Origin: Candidatus Puniceispirillum marinum IMCC1322
GTDB lineage: Bacteria; Pseudomonadota; Alphaproteobacteria; Puniceispirillales; Puniceispirillaceae
NCBI RefSeq assembly: GCF_000024465.1
Contig: NC_014010.1
Coordinates: 558,001 to 622,000, forward strand
Length of the DNA stretch: 64,000 nt
Reading direction: 5' to 3'
The position numbers were made by a program, and so were the translations under genes. Below the pieces are notes generated by a model. That model was not told the origin of the DNA and made no database searches. It saw only the letters and a program-made list of their open reading frames with translations. Each line of letters begins with the position of its first letter. Position 1 is the first letter of the stretch. Shown piece by piece: positions 30,233-39,782 of the stretch.

Positions 30233-30270
30233 ATCCTTTTATAACAGCCAGTTACATACTGGCAAAGGAT
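30233..30270 (-). other. Nested inverted repeat between cobK and the beta-oxidation gene
   Basis: ATCCTTT (30233-30239) pairs with AAAGGAT (30264-30270), enclosing GCCAGT (30247-30252) pairing with ACTGGC (30258-30263) around a 5-nt loop. The structure lies 7 nt past the cobK stop on the minus strand. It could be a transcript-end hairpin for the cbiD-cobK message, but no clear U-run follows. It is also close to the promoter zone of the dehydrogenase gene. Confidence 0.45.
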
Positions 30271-30276
30271 GCAAGA

Positions 30277-31026
30277 CTAAAACATATGCTTAATATGTCG
30301 CAAAATTTCGGCTATGTCGCCAGAAATGAATTGATCAGAGGTGTTATCCTGCATATCGGCTTTAGGGCGTGTAAGCAACCAGACTGGCAAAGCAAGCGAA
30401 CGCGCCGCGTGCAGTTTGGCAATACTGGCATTGCCACCTGAATTCTTGGCACAAATATGTGTAATGGCATGAGCTTTAAAAAGCGCTTCCTCATCTTCAC
30501 TCATTTTGTTAGGTAATGATTCTATAAATTTGAAATTATGTGATTTATTAACATTTTCTGTCTTCAACCCTCGTGCCAAAACATCTATGTGATCAGCATC
30601 TTGAAACGCTGGCAAAGCCGCGCTTCCGCCTGCCAGAAACACACGAGCACCGGCGGGAAGTGCTTGTGCCATTTCTGTCCAGCTATCAAAATAGCGCCAA
30701 TGATCACCTTTGCCTGCCTGCCATGCCGGACGCATATATCTTATCAGCTTCACACCTGACATTGTAGCCGCCGCATGGGCATTCTGGCTCATCTGCGTGG
30801 CATAAGGATGGGTTAAATCAATGATGGCATCGACATTATGGGTTGCGCAATAACCGGCCAGCCCAGAAGCGCCACCAAATCCGCCTTTTCTAGTTGGCAC
30901 CAGTAAATCGATTGGTGATGGCGTCACCCCAGCGAGAGACGCCGTAATCGTGAAGCGTACATCATCTTTCAATTCACCAATGATGAACCGTGCTTCGCTT
31001 GTGCCAGCCAAAATCAGCAGATGCAT
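30277..31026 (-). CDS. cobK: Precorrin-6A reductase
   Basis: A 249-residue NADPH-dependent reductase of corrin synthesis (CobK/CbiJ). The start LLILAGTSEARFIIGEL, the GGFGGASGLAGYCATHNVD stretch and DLTHPYATQMSQNA are family hallmarks. The ATG at 31026 overlaps the cbiD stop (TGATG); a GTG one codon earlier is also possible. It ends a two-gene cbiD-cobK unit divergent from cobA. Confidence 0.92.
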   Translation of the reverse strand: MHLLILAGTSEARFIIGELKDDVRFTITASLAGVTPSPIDLLVPTRKGGFGGASGLAGYCATHNVDAIIDLTHPYATQMSQNAHAAATMSGVKLIRYMRPAWQAGKGDHWRYFDSWTEMAQALPAGARVFLAGGSAALPAFQDADHIDVLARGLKTENVNKSHNFKFIESLPNKMSEDEEALFKAHAITHICAKNSGGNASIAKLHAARSLALPVWLLTRPKADMQDNTSDQFISGDIAEILRHIKHMF

Positions 31027-32117
31027 CACGATTCCAAACGACCAGCACGCCCTAGCAAGGCACCGTCACGGCTGACAACAAATATTTCAACCGCAATATC
31101 ATTCCGCTTCAGATAGGTCATTGCTGCATCAAGCGCCTGTTCGGCAATAATGGTCGCCAATGCGTGCCTCTGTTCAGGGTCAGCCATCTGTGCAATTTCA
31201 AGCACGCTGTTCGCATGCGCCACCGCATCATAACGGAACCCCAAAGGTTCTGCCAATAGTGCCAGCTTTTCAAAATCCACCTGCGATCGTGCCGAATGAA
31301 GATCAACCGCACCTTGTGCCATTTTCACCAACTTGCCAAAACCACCAGCTATGGTCAGACGCGGCACTGGGTTTTTGCGCATATATTTGAGCATACCACC
31401 TACAAAATCACCCATATCAAGCAAAGCTATATCAGGCAGATCATAGCGTTCTTTGGCAAACCCTTCAGATGTGGCACCGGTTGACCCAATTACATGCGGC
31501 AAGGCATTCGCCCGTGCGACGTCTATGCCACGATGAATCGAAGCGATCCATGCTGAACAGGAAAAAGGCCGTACAACACCTGTTGTGCCCAGAATTGAAA
31601 TGCCGCCTTCAATTCCCAGTCGCGGATTCCATGTTTTCAGGGCAATCTTGTCACCATCTGGCACCGAAATTTCAATTTCAACATCACCAGTGCCCCCAAG
31701 TGACGTTGCCAAATCATCAATAACGGCACACATCATCTGGCGCGGCACCGGATTAATCGCCGGTTCGCCCACATCAATGGGTAAACCGGGTTTGGTGATA
31801 ACGCCTACGCCAGATCCCTGACGAAACACCACACCGCTATCAGGCGCGCCCAAGCGTACAGTAGCGCAAATCATCGCACCATGCGTGACATCCGGATCAT
31901 CGCCTGCATCCTTGACAACGCCAGCGCATGCCCAGCCTTCTCCCGAACTGGTTGTGGCTATTTCCAAATCGGCATTTTTGCCGCTTGGCGTCACAATAGT
32001 GACGCGATCAGGAAACTCGCCCGTCAGCAAAGCCATGTAGGATGCATTGACCGCGGCACTTGCACAAGTGCCCGTTGTCCATCCGAACCGTAAATTAGAG
32101 CTTAGCGTTGACGTCAT
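31026..32117 (-). CDS. cbiD: Cobalt-precorrin-5B (C1)-methyltransferase
   Basis: A 363-residue CbiD. The conserved start FGWTTGTCASAAVNASY and the later SILGTTGVVRPFS block are intact. CbiD does the C-1 methylation with loss of the C-2 acetyl fragment in the cobalt-early route. The cobalt-late route usually uses the unrelated CobF, which is absent here. It sits in a set with late-chelatase CobN, so it presumably works on a metal-free precorrin, as suggested for some other alphaproteobacteria. Divergent from cobA across 93 nt. Confidence 0.92.
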   Translation of the reverse strand: MTSTLSSNLRFGWTTGTCASAAVNASYMALLTGEFPDRVTIVTPSGKNADLEIATTSSGEGWACAGVVKDAGDDPDVTHGAMICATVRLGAPDSGVVFRQGSGVGVITKPGLPIDVGEPAINPVPRQMMCAVIDDLATSLGGTGDVEIEISVPDGDKIALKTWNPRLGIEGGISILGTTGVVRPFSCSAWIASIHRGIDVARANALPHVIGSTGATSEGFAKERYDLPDIALLDMGDFVGGMLKYMRKNPVPRLTIAGGFGKLVKMAQGAVDLHSARSQVDFEKLALLAEPLGFRYDAVAHANSVLEIAQMADPEQRHALATIIAEQALDAAMTYLKRNDIAVEIFVVSRDGALLGRAGRLES

Positions 32118-32210
32118 GGGTTTCTGTCATTTTGTCTGAATGTGATAACCGCTTCATTTGCCGTCAAATTTTCGTGCAAAGGACAGCTAACAAGGATAAT
32201 ATCGCGCGTA

Positions 32211-33152
32211 ATGACCAATGATAACAACCAAAATCAGACAGGTGTAGTGTCAATGACACAGGATGTTACCAATTCTGACCTCCAGACTGGCAAGCCAAAC
32301 GGCATTTTGCCGGCGCTTGATAGCGTTGATTGGCCAGTTTTTGAAGCTGGATGGGTGTGGATGGTTGGCGGCGGCCCTGGTGACCCCGGATTATTGACCC
32401 TGCATGCGCTAAATGCCCTGCAACAAGCTGACATCATCATTTATGATGCGTTGGTTGATAAGGCGCTTTTATCCTGGGCAAAGCCAGATGCCGTGATTGA
32501 ATATGCTGGAAAACGTGGGGGCAAACCCTCGCCAAAGCAACGCGATATTTCATTACGCCTAATTGAACTCGCCCAAGCCGGCAAGCGCGTTTTACGCTTG
32601 AAAGGGGGCGACCCATTTGTCTTTGGTCGCGGCGGCGAGGAAGCCCAAACGCTGGTGCAAGCTGGTATTAAGCTACGAATCATTCCGGGTATTTCAGCTG
32701 GCATTGGCGGTCTTGCCTATGCTGGCATTCCGGTGACGCATCGTGATGTGAACCAGTCCGTAACCTTTTTGTCCGGACATGACCGAACCGGCCTAATGCC
32801 ATCAGCACTTGACTGGGACGCCTTGTCCAAAGGGTCGCAGGTCATAGTGATGTATATGGCCATCAAACATATGCCTGATATCTGTGAAAAGTTAATCGCC
32901 GCTGGTCGTGATCCACATGAGCCGGTTGCCGTGGTCAATAACGCAACGCGCGATGACATGCAGGTGCTGGAAACAACGCTGGTTAAAGCCCATGAAGATA
33001 TAACTAGATCGGGCATTGGCGCGCCAGCGATTGTCTGTATAGGTCGGGTCGCGTTGATGCGGCAATGCCTTGACTGGATGGGACAAATGCAGGGTGTTCC
33101 TCCACGCAATCTTGATCCTCTTGACGTAAGGTCAGAATCGGAAACCGGATAA
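32211..33152 (+). CDS. cobA: Uroporphyrinogen-III C-methyltransferase (SUMT)
   Basis: A 313-residue SAM-dependent methyltransferase that dimethylates uroporphyrinogen III to precorrin-2, the branch-point step. Motifs GGGPGDPGLLTLHA, YDALV, GKRGGKPSPKQ, RLKGGDPFVFGRGGEEA and GIPVTHRDVNQS are all typical. About 50 residues of low-complexity sequence precede the first motif. ATG at 32211 is chosen over a GTG at 32142; an ATG at 32253 is also possible. Its stop overlaps the cobB start (TAATG). Confidence 0.92.
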   Translation: MTNDNNQNQTGVVSMTQDVTNSDLQTGKPNGILPALDSVDWPVFEAGWVWMVGGGPGDPGLLTLHALNALQQADIIIYDALVDKALLSWAKPDAVIEYAGKRGGKPSPKQRDISLRLIELAQAGKRVLRLKGGDPFVFGRGGEEAQTLVQAGIKLRIIPGISAGIGGLAYAGIPVTHRDVNQSVTFLSGHDRTGLMPSALDWDALSKGSQVIVMYMAIKHMPDICEKLIAAGRDPHEPVAVVNNATRDDMQVLETTLVKAHEDITRSGIGAPAIVCIGRVALMRQCLDWMGQMQGVPPRNLDPLDVRSESETG

Positions 33153-34510
33153 TGGCGTGCTCAGGCTTTGTTGTTAGCGGTTTGTCATCAGGCAGTGGCA
33201 AAACTGTCATTACCCTTGGCCTGTTAAATGCGTTTCGGAAAGCAGGTGTCGCGATTGCTGCGGCAAAATCTGGCCCTGATTATATTGATAGCGCCTTTTT
33301 AAAAGCCGCAGCCGGTCAGGCAGCGATCAATCTTGATAGTCACGCCATGACACCGACATTGATTGACAGTCTGCTCCACAGGCATATCGCACGCCACCAT
33401 GCCAAAACATTGATTGTCGAGGGGGTGATGGGGCTGTTTGACGGCACGCATAATGGCCGTGGTAGTACGGCTGATCTAGCCTGTCATCTGGATCTGCCGG
33501 TTATCCTTGTCATTGATGTCCGCAATACGGCGCAAAACGCTGCTGCACTAGCCGCCGGACTTGATCATATTCTGCGCCAGCATGCAAAACAGCGCTACTC
33601 AGGCGCATCAGGCACACATATCGCTGGCCTTATATTAAATCATGTGGCGTCAGCACGTCATCATACACTGATCGCCGAAGCCATGTCACATTATGACATT
33701 CCCATGCTTGGCAGCATCCCGACAACGGCTGATATTGATGTGCCATCTCGCCATCTTGGCCTTGTTCAAGCTGCCGATCTGGCCGCATCCGGTCGCCTAG
33801 ATAGCGTGATTGACGCGGCGACAAAGCTGGTCGAAACGCATCTTGACCTGAACCTTATTCAGAAACTTGCTACGCCGCTTTCATTACAAGCTACATCACA
33901 AACGGCACTTGGTGCCCCCGCCCAGCATATTGCCATTGCGTCTGATGCGGCCTTTGGCTTTAGCTACAGCCATATCATCGATGAATGGGCATCATCAGGT
34001 GCTACAATATCACCCTTTTCACCGTTGAATGATGAAGCACCGCATGTTGATGCCGGATTTGTCTATATACCGGGGGGGTATCCCGAACTGCATTTGCAAA
34101 AATTAAGCACCGCCACTCAATTCATGGCTGGGCTTCAACAGATGGCTAGCCGAAACGTGCCCATATATGGCGAATGCGGTGGCTTTATGGTTTTGGGTGA
34201 TGCTATCGTTGATGCCGATGGCAATCGCTTTGCCATGGCCGGCCTACTGGAGCTGGAAACCAGTTTTGCCAAACGCAAACTTCATCTTGGCTACAGAACA
34301 CTGACCACCAAACAGGCAGGATTGTGGAACAATAAACTTGCCTCCACCCTGATGGCGCATGAATTTCATTATACAACAGCAACCAGAATGGCTGGTGAAG
34401 CACTGTTTGATGCCAAAGATGCCGCGTCTAACGATGTCGGCACTATGGGGCTTATTAAGGGAAGCGTTACTGGCTCATACGCGCATATTATCGCCGCCAT
34501 CGAGGCTTAG
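33152..34510 (+). CDS. cobB: Hydrogenobyrinic/cobyrinic acid a,c-diamide synthase
   Basis: A 452-residue glutamine-dependent amidotransferase that amidates the a and c side chains. The N-terminal ATPase P-loop is GLSSGSGKTVITLGLL, and EGVMGLFDGTHNGRGS is the second nucleotide-binding block. The C-terminal class I glutaminase domain has its nucleophile cysteine in YGECGGFMVLG, with a C-terminal HEFHYT histidine. It is coupled to cobA by a 1-nt overlap and converges on cobM. Confidence 0.93.
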   Translation: MACSGFVVSGLSSGSGKTVITLGLLNAFRKAGVAIAAAKSGPDYIDSAFLKAAAGQAAINLDSHAMTPTLIDSLLHRHIARHHAKTLIVEGVMGLFDGTHNGRGSTADLACHLDLPVILVIDVRNTAQNAAALAAGLDHILRQHAKQRYSGASGTHIAGLILNHVASARHHTLIAEAMSHYDIPMLGSIPTTADIDVPSRHLGLVQAADLAASGRLDSVIDAATKLVETHLDLNLIQKLATPLSLQATSQTALGAPAQHIAIASDAAFGFSYSHIIDEWASSGATISPFSPLNDEAPHVDAGFVYIPGGYPELHLQKLSTATQFMAGLQQMASRNVPIYGECGGFMVLGDAIVDADGNRFAMAGLLELETSFAKRKLHLGYRTLTTKQAGLWNNKLASTLMAHEFHYTTATRMAGEALFDAKDAASNDVGTMGLIKGSVTGSYAHIIAAIEA

Positions 34511-34521
34511 GTTTTTGGTTT

Positions 34522-35301
34522 TTATTTTTGCTTTGCGTTGTCCTTTTTGGGCCGCAAGACATGGACATGATCTGCGTCGTATAAGGCGCTATCACGAAAA
34601 TCAATGTCCTGAACAAGACTTTTGCCAACAAATATCAACGCTGTACGGGTGATTTTTTGCGCCTGTGCGGCTTTGTGCATATGTGCCAAATCAGTGTGGA
34701 TATATGCCTCATCAGGCCAGCCAACACGATAAGCAATGATGACCGGACATTCAGCCCCATAAAAGGGTGTCAAATCCCGTTCTATCTGGCGCAAATTGCG
34801 GACGGATAAATGAATTGCCAAAGTGGCTCCCGTGCGGCCAAGACTTGTCAGTTCTTCGCCTTTGGGCATGGCCGAGGATTTCATCGCTGTGCGGGTCAGG
34901 ATAAGGCTCTGGCTGACCTCAGGGATGGTTAATTCAATACCAAGCGCCGCCGCCGCCGCCGCATAAGCCGACACGCCGGGGGTGATGTCATAATCAATGC
35001 CAAGCACCTTTAGCCGCCTTATTTGTTCAGCAATTGCGCCATATAGTGACGGATCACCCGAATGAACACGCGCCACATCCATACCCTTGTCATGCGCGGC
35101 GGTAATTTCGGCCAGAATTTCATCAAGCGTCAGGGAAGCCGTATCAATAACACGCGCATCAGCCGGGGCTGATGCCACGACAGCCTCGGGCACCAAAGAT
35201 CCGGCATAAAGACAGACCTGACAGCTTTCGATCAGACGCAAACCCCGAACGGTAATTAATTCAGGGTCACCAGGTCCGGCACCAATGAAGTGAACAGTCA
35301 T
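34522..35301 (-). CDS. cobM: Precorrin-4 C11-methyltransferase
   Basis: A 259-residue SAM-dependent tetrapyrrole methylase. MTVHFIGAGPGDPELITVRG is the family N-terminus, followed by CLYAGSLVPEAV, HSGDPSLYGAI and TPGVSAYAAAAAALG. The last gene of the long minus-strand DUF6732-cbiX-cobH-cobL-cobI-cobJ-cobM run. Its ATG overlaps the cobJ stop by 4 nt. A GCC repeat at about 34947 encodes an alanine run that belongs to the family core. Confidence 0.94.
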   Translation of the reverse strand: MTVHFIGAGPGDPELITVRGLRLIESCQVCLYAGSLVPEAVVASAPADARVIDTASLTLDEILAEITAAHDKGMDVARVHSGDPSLYGAIAEQIRRLKVLGIDYDITPGVSAYAAAAAALGIELTIPEVSQSLILTRTAMKSSAMPKGEELTSLGRTGATLAIHLSVRNLRQIERDLTPFYGAECPVIIAYRVGWPDEAYIHTDLAHMHKAAQAQKITRTALIFVGKSLVQDIDFRDSALYDADHVHVLRPKKDNAKQK

Positions 35302-37154
35302 GACTTTGATTCCTTGCCTTTAGAGACCGCGTTATCAAGATGTTTGGCGTAACCCCGCGGGGTATAAATCGCGGGCCCTGTCCCCCGTTCAAACATCCGT
35401 GATGACCCCGCGCCAACCATAACAACGGTCAGCATATCGACTTCGTTAATATCTAATGTGCCAAGCGTTCGATAGATCAGGTTTTCGTCAGGACGCCCCA
35501 GATTTTGCGCCAATAGAACCGGCACGGCATCACCACGATAGGAAATCAGTATATCTCTTGCCGTTGCCAATTGACTGCGCCGGCGCATCGAAACCGGATT
35601 ATAAAAGGCGATAACAAAATCGCCTGCCCCGGCGGCATGAATACGTTGTTCAATGGCAGTCCATGGGGTTAATAAATCGGAAAGAGAGATGGTACAAAAA
35701 TCATGACCAAGCAAAGCGCCTGATCGTGCGGCAGCCGCCTGAAGCGCTGAAATGCCTGGTGCGCTGACAACGTCAACCCGGCGCGCAGCATCACTAACGC
35801 CGCCATCATCATCTGTACGATCAAGCAATTCAAATACCAATGCGCCCATTGCGTAAATACCCGCATCACCAGAACAGATAATAGCCACATCCTTGCCAGT
35901 CGCGGCTGTTTCCAGCGCATAACGGCAACGTGCTTCTTCCTCGCCAAGCTTGAAATCTCGCCGTGGAATATGGGCAGCTATCGCGCCAAGTATATCGATA
36001 TATAGACCATATCCAACCAATTCATCAGCCATCTGCACCATGCGTGATGCCTCAGGCGTGCGCCACGAACTTTGTCCCGGGCCAATCCCTATCAACATAA
36101 CCCGACCAGTTTTACGCCCCCCCAGCATAGTGATATCAGCACATGGTTGATCAAGCAAAGCCACCGCCATAGTTGATGATGCTGATTTTTGCTTTTCGAC
36201 AAGCAGTCGTCCGTTTATGCCAGATGCCGCCAGTGCGGCGGCCTCGGCCACTCCATGCGCCCCTATTTCTGCATGGACAACTTCCGAGGGATTAGCCAAA
36301 CGCGGCGTTTCAGCTTCAAGACGGGCAACGTCATAAACCAGAAACGGGACATCAAGATGTGCTGCCAAAGCCTTTATGGCTGGCTCATCAGCCTTAATAT
36401 CCACTGACACCACAGCCGCAATCGCTGACGGGTTTAGATCATGCGCGTCGAGATGCGCCAAAACATGCGGCATCAGTTCCTCAACTGCACAACCTCTTGC
36501 GCACCCAACACCCAGAACAAGTTGCTGCGGACAATAAACAAGCTGATTATTTGCGGGAGCTAGAGCCTGCATGGTTGCGGTGAGAACGACATCATCACCA
36601 TGCGGCACCTTAGCCAGCCATGAATCTAATGATGCCTGTGCCTCACCATCACGCTTTGCGCCTGTTCCTGCCAGCAAGCTTGCCATAACGGGTGCGGCCT
36701 GATCCGGGTTTGCCAAGCGCCATCCTTGTGGGGGTTCATCTAAGGATGCCGACCATGCGATATTGCCAGCCATGGTCACGGCGATATGGCTATCATTTTC
36801 AGATGCTAATGCTTTGGCTATCCTAAGCCCGCCATGATGCCCGCCCAGTAATGGGACAATATTTACCCCATCATCGGACATCGCCAATACGGGGGCATCA
36901 GCTGTTTTATGCGACAAATACGGCGCTACCGCGCGAATCAGAATGCCCGATGCGCATATACCTATTATCGGACGTCCGGCAACGAATAATGCACCGATAT
37001 GGGCTATTGTATCATCAAACAGATATGGCGCATCAGGGCAGCGGCTTTGCAGACCGTGAATATCGGCTTCAATACGCGACGCCAATGATCTGGCAAGGGT
37101 CAGTCCAGAAGCCGTCAATGCGACCATAACAGGACGCCGTGAGGTTAAAGCCAT
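35298..37154 (-). CDS. cobJ: CbiG-CobJ fusion: cobalamin biosynthesis protein CbiG + precorrin-3B C17-methyltransferase
   Basis: A 618-residue fusion. Residues 1 to about 340 are full-length CbiG: an N-terminal part with GICASGILIRAVAPYL and LLGGHHGG, then a CobE-like C-terminal part with LGVGCARGCAVEEL. CbiG opens the C-20 lactone in the cobalt-early route. From about 350 (VMLIGIGPGQSSWRTPEA) it is CobJ/CbiH, the ring-contraction-stage C-17 methyltransferase, with ICSGDAGIYAMGALVFEL and VIAFYNPVSMRRR. Such fusions occur in other bacteria. It overlaps cobI by 10 nt and cobM by 4 nt. Confidence 0.93.
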   Translation of the reverse strand: MALTSRRPVMVALTASGLTLARSLASRIEADIHGLQSRCPDAPYLFDDTIAHIGALFVAGRPIIGICASGILIRAVAPYLSHKTADAPVLAMSDDGVNIVPLLGGHHGGLRIAKALASENDSHIAVTMAGNIAWSASLDEPPQGWRLANPDQAAPVMASLLAGTGAKRDGEAQASLDSWLAKVPHGDDVVLTATMQALAPANNQLVYCPQQLVLGVGCARGCAVEELMPHVLAHLDAHDLNPSAIAAVVSVDIKADEPAIKALAAHLDVPFLVYDVARLEAETPRLANPSEVVHAEIGAHGVAEAAALAASGINGRLLVEKQKSASSTMAVALLDQPCADITMLGGRKTGRVMLIGIGPGQSSWRTPEASRMVQMADELVGYGLYIDILGAIAAHIPRRDFKLGEEEARCRYALETAATGKDVAIICSGDAGIYAMGALVFELLDRTDDDGGVSDAARRVDVVSAPGISALQAAAARSGALLGHDFCTISLSDLLTPWTAIEQRIHAAGAGDFVIAFYNPVSMRRRSQLATARDILISYRGDAVPVLLAQNLGRPDENLIYRTLGTLDINEVDMLTVVMVGAGSSRMFERGTGPAIYTPRGYAKHLDNAVSKGKESKS

Positions 37155-37846
37155 GGGTCATCACCCTTATATAAAATAATCATTGAGAAATAAGGTGCGT
37201 CATCGGGGGCATCAGATAATTTGTGACAGGTTTGGTGCGATAATGACGCGTGGCTGACATAGCGGGCTGTTTCGGCATAACCAAGCCGTTCAAACAGGCT
37301 ACGAACCCGCGCAAGATGCCGTCCCACCTTGATAATGACTATCGCTTCGGCAGCTTTTATACCCGCTTCGAGCGTTGTATCATCAAGCGGTGCGGGCAAA
37401 ATGGTCAATATATCATTACGCGCCACAAGCGGATGAGCCACCGCCGCCGCACACGCTGTCATCGAGGTGATGCCGGGGATGATTTCAACTTCGTAATCAC
37501 GCAGACGTGCCAGCAGATACATGAAAGAGCCGTAAAATAGCGGATCCCCCTCGCATAGCACAACAACATCACGCCCAGCATCAAGATGGGTTTTGATCAC
37601 TTCGGCACCCTGATCATAGATGCTTTGCGCTGGCATTCGCCCGCTTCGCATTGGCACCACCATCGGGATTTCAATAGCATCGCAAGATATGGCATCAGCC
37701 ACAATAGAACGGGCAAAGCTGACACCATTGTCAGGTGCCGGATAGGCAATCACCGTTGCCGCTTCAACCAGACTCCATGCGCGGCGGGTGACAAGTTGTG
37801 CGTCGCCAGGCCCCGTGCCGACGCCATATAACCTGCCTAAGCTCAT
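37145..37846 (-). CDS. cobI: Precorrin-2 C20-methyltransferase
   Basis: A 233-residue SAM-dependent methylase. GRLYGVGTGPGDAQLVTRRA is the family start; LCEGDPLFYGSFMYLL and the PGITSMTACAAA block follow. The ATG at 37846 overlaps the cobL stop as ATGA; an in-frame upstream ATG at 37888 would lie inside cobL and is not favoured. Its 3' end overlaps the cobJ start by 10 nt. It acts right after CobA in corrin ring synthesis. Confidence 0.93.
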   Translation of the reverse strand: MSLGRLYGVGTGPGDAQLVTRRAWSLVEAATVIAYPAPDNGVSFARSIVADAISCDAIEIPMVVPMRSGRMPAQSIYDQGAEVIKTHLDAGRDVVVLCEGDPLFYGSFMYLLARLRDYEVEIIPGITSMTACAAAVAHPLVARNDILTILPAPLDDTTLEAGIKAAEAIVIIKVGRHLARVRSLFERLGYAETARYVSHASLSHQTCHKLSDAPDDAPYFSMIILYKGDDPWL

Positions 37847-39087
37847 AGGCTTGATCCACTTGTATTGATGTTTTTCCGCCAAACCCATTGTGTTACCGGC
37901 ATAAGGGCACGCCAGCCATGATATCCTCCAACCGGATCAGCGTGATTGACAGCTATGCGTGTTAAATCGCCTTTTGTCGCTTGCCAAGATGACAGCAAAA
38001 TGGCTTCACTTTCGAGCGTTACCGCATGGGCAACAAGAACACCACCCGGACGAAGTTGTTGCTGGCAAAGCGCTATTAACGCGGGGGACAGACCACCACC
38101 AATAAAGATAGCATCCGGTGTTGGCAGGCCAAATAGCCCATCGGGCAAGGATGCGTGAATGGCGTGATAGCCAGCAGCGTCTGGACTATCATGCGAAGCC
38201 GAAACCCCGTGACGGCGGGCATTAGCCATCGCACGTTTGATCTGCGCGTCATCGCGGTCAATCGCATAGGCCTTTCCCCGCGGTGCATGGCGCAGAAAAT
38301 CGATAGATACAGCACCAGATCCAGCACCTACATCCCACAGCACAGCCCCCGGAAAAGGTGATAATTTTGCCAGCGCGCTGGCGCGTAAATCGCGCTTTGT
38401 CATCTTGCCGTCAGTTTCAAACAAACTGTCTGAAAGAGCCATGCCTGTTGCACCAATATGATCCGGAACGGTGATCGCCAAAATATGAAAATCAGATATG
38501 TCTGCATGCGCCCATGCGCTGGCTATAGCATCAAAACGGGTTTCATATTCACCACCGATATCACCCAGCACAGTGATATGCGCCGAACCATATCCATGAT
38601 CAACCAGAAGGGCAGCTATATCGGCGGCTGATTGGGCATTTGCTGTCAGCACAAGCAGTCGCGCCCGCGGATAGAGATAGGGAATAATACCCGTTACTGG
38701 ACGGCCATGCACGGTTACAGTTTCACAATCGGCAAGCGGCCATCGCATGCGCGATGCCGCCATCTGAAATCCAGAAACAGCAGGCATGATTACGCATCTA
38801 TCATGACCAAAATGCGTGACCAAACTGGAACCGACGCCAAACCATAATGGGTCACCTGTCGCCAGAATTACGATATTTCCAACAGTCGCCTCGAGTTTGG
38901 TAGTCAAATCAGAAAAAGGTGTAGGCCAGCTTTCGATTATGCCATCTGTATCAATCGTGGCATGGAACCGTTTCGACGCAAATATGTGATCGGCGGCCTT
39001 GATACAAGCAAGTGCATCAGGTGCCAAAGCCATGCACCCCGCTTCGGTAACGCCTATAATGGTAATATTTTGCGGGGCTGTGCTCAT
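37843..39087 (-). CDS. cobL: Precorrin-6Y C5,15-methyltransferase (decarboxylating)
   Basis: A 414-residue two-domain enzyme. The N-terminal CbiE-type tetrapyrrole methylase begins ITIIGVTEAGCMAL and contains ILATGDPLWFGVGSSLV. The C-terminal CbiT-type methyltransferase/decarboxylase has LWDVGAGSGAVSIDFL as its SAM site and PDAIFIGGGLSP. It methylates C-5 and C-15 and decarboxylates the C-12 acetate. The frame is open to 39225, but the ATG at 39087 overlaps the cobH stop by 4 nt and gives the family start. Confidence 0.93.
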   Translation of the reverse strand: MSTAPQNITIIGVTEAGCMALAPDALACIKAADHIFASKRFHATIDTDGIIESWPTPFSDLTTKLEATVGNIVILATGDPLWFGVGSSLVTHFGHDRCVIMPAVSGFQMAASRMRWPLADCETVTVHGRPVTGIIPYLYPRARLLVLTANAQSAADIAALLVDHGYGSAHITVLGDIGGEYETRFDAIASAWAHADISDFHILAITVPDHIGATGMALSDSLFETDGKMTKRDLRASALAKLSPFPGAVLWDVGAGSGAVSIDFLRHAPRGKAYAIDRDDAQIKRAMANARRHGVSASHDSPDAAGYHAIHASLPDGLFGLPTPDAIFIGGGLSPALIALCQQQLRPGGVLVAHAVTLESEAILLSSWQATKGDLTRIAVNHADPVGGYHGWRALMPVTQWVWRKNINTSGSSL

Positions 39088-39773
39088 CTTGACCGCCCAG
39101 CGATCACCGCAAGCGCATTCAATGCCGCCGACGCAATTGCTGACCCCCCAAGAGTACCATGAAGGGTGATAAAGGGCGGCGCATACGGCTGTTCTAACGT
39201 GGCATGTTTGGCTGCTACGGACCACTCATCTGCGAGAGAGGCCAGCGCCATTTTTGACTCAGCCGCGCCAATAAAGCCGACAGGAAAACCAAGAATCAAA
39301 GCTGGTCTTACTGACTCATCACGCATACGTTCAAGCAAACGAAACAGGGCTGTTGGTGCATTGCCAATAACCACGATCCCGCCCTCAAGCCGTTCGTCCC
39401 ATAGATCAACCGCCGCCGCCGAGCGTGTGGTTTTGTCAGCTAGGGCTCTGGCAGGTGTTTGCGGATCGTTTAATGTCACCCGAACCGGGTTATCTGCAGG
39501 TAGAAAACGTCGTGTTATACCCGATGCAACCATTTCACAATCACAAAAAATATGCGCGCCAGCTCGTAAAGCGGTAACCGCAGTTGATGTAGCATCCGCA
39601 TCAATAACCAGCTGTTCAGCCACATCAACCATGCCACACGCATGAATGATACGGATCGCTATTTCGGCATCATCACCTGAAAAAGTGCCCAGCTGTGCCT
39701 GTTCACGAACATGCGCAAAGGATGCGTCGTAAATGGTCTGCGGGTCTTTGATATAGGAATAGGTTGTTGTCAT
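39084..39773 (-). CDS. cobH: Precorrin-8X methylmutase
   Basis: A 229-residue enzyme that moves the C-11 methyl group to C-12, forming hydrogenobyrinic acid. The catalytic histidine is in IRIIHACGMVDVA. The GAHIFCDCEMVASGITR and GNAPTALFRLLE blocks follow. The ATG at 39773 has AGGTGA upstream; a TTG at 39782 is possible and would nearly touch the cbiX stop. Confidence 0.94.
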   Translation of the reverse strand: MTTTYSYIKDPQTIYDASFAHVREQAQLGTFSGDDAEIAIRIIHACGMVDVAEQLVIDADATSTAVTALRAGAHIFCDCEMVASGITRRFLPADNPVRVTLNDPQTPARALADKTTRSAAAVDLWDERLEGGIVVIGNAPTALFRLLERMRDESVRPALILGFPVGFIGAAESKMALASLADEWSVAAKHATLEQPYAPPFITLHGTLGGSAIASAALNALAVIAGRSR

Positions 39774-39782
39774 CAGCGCCAA

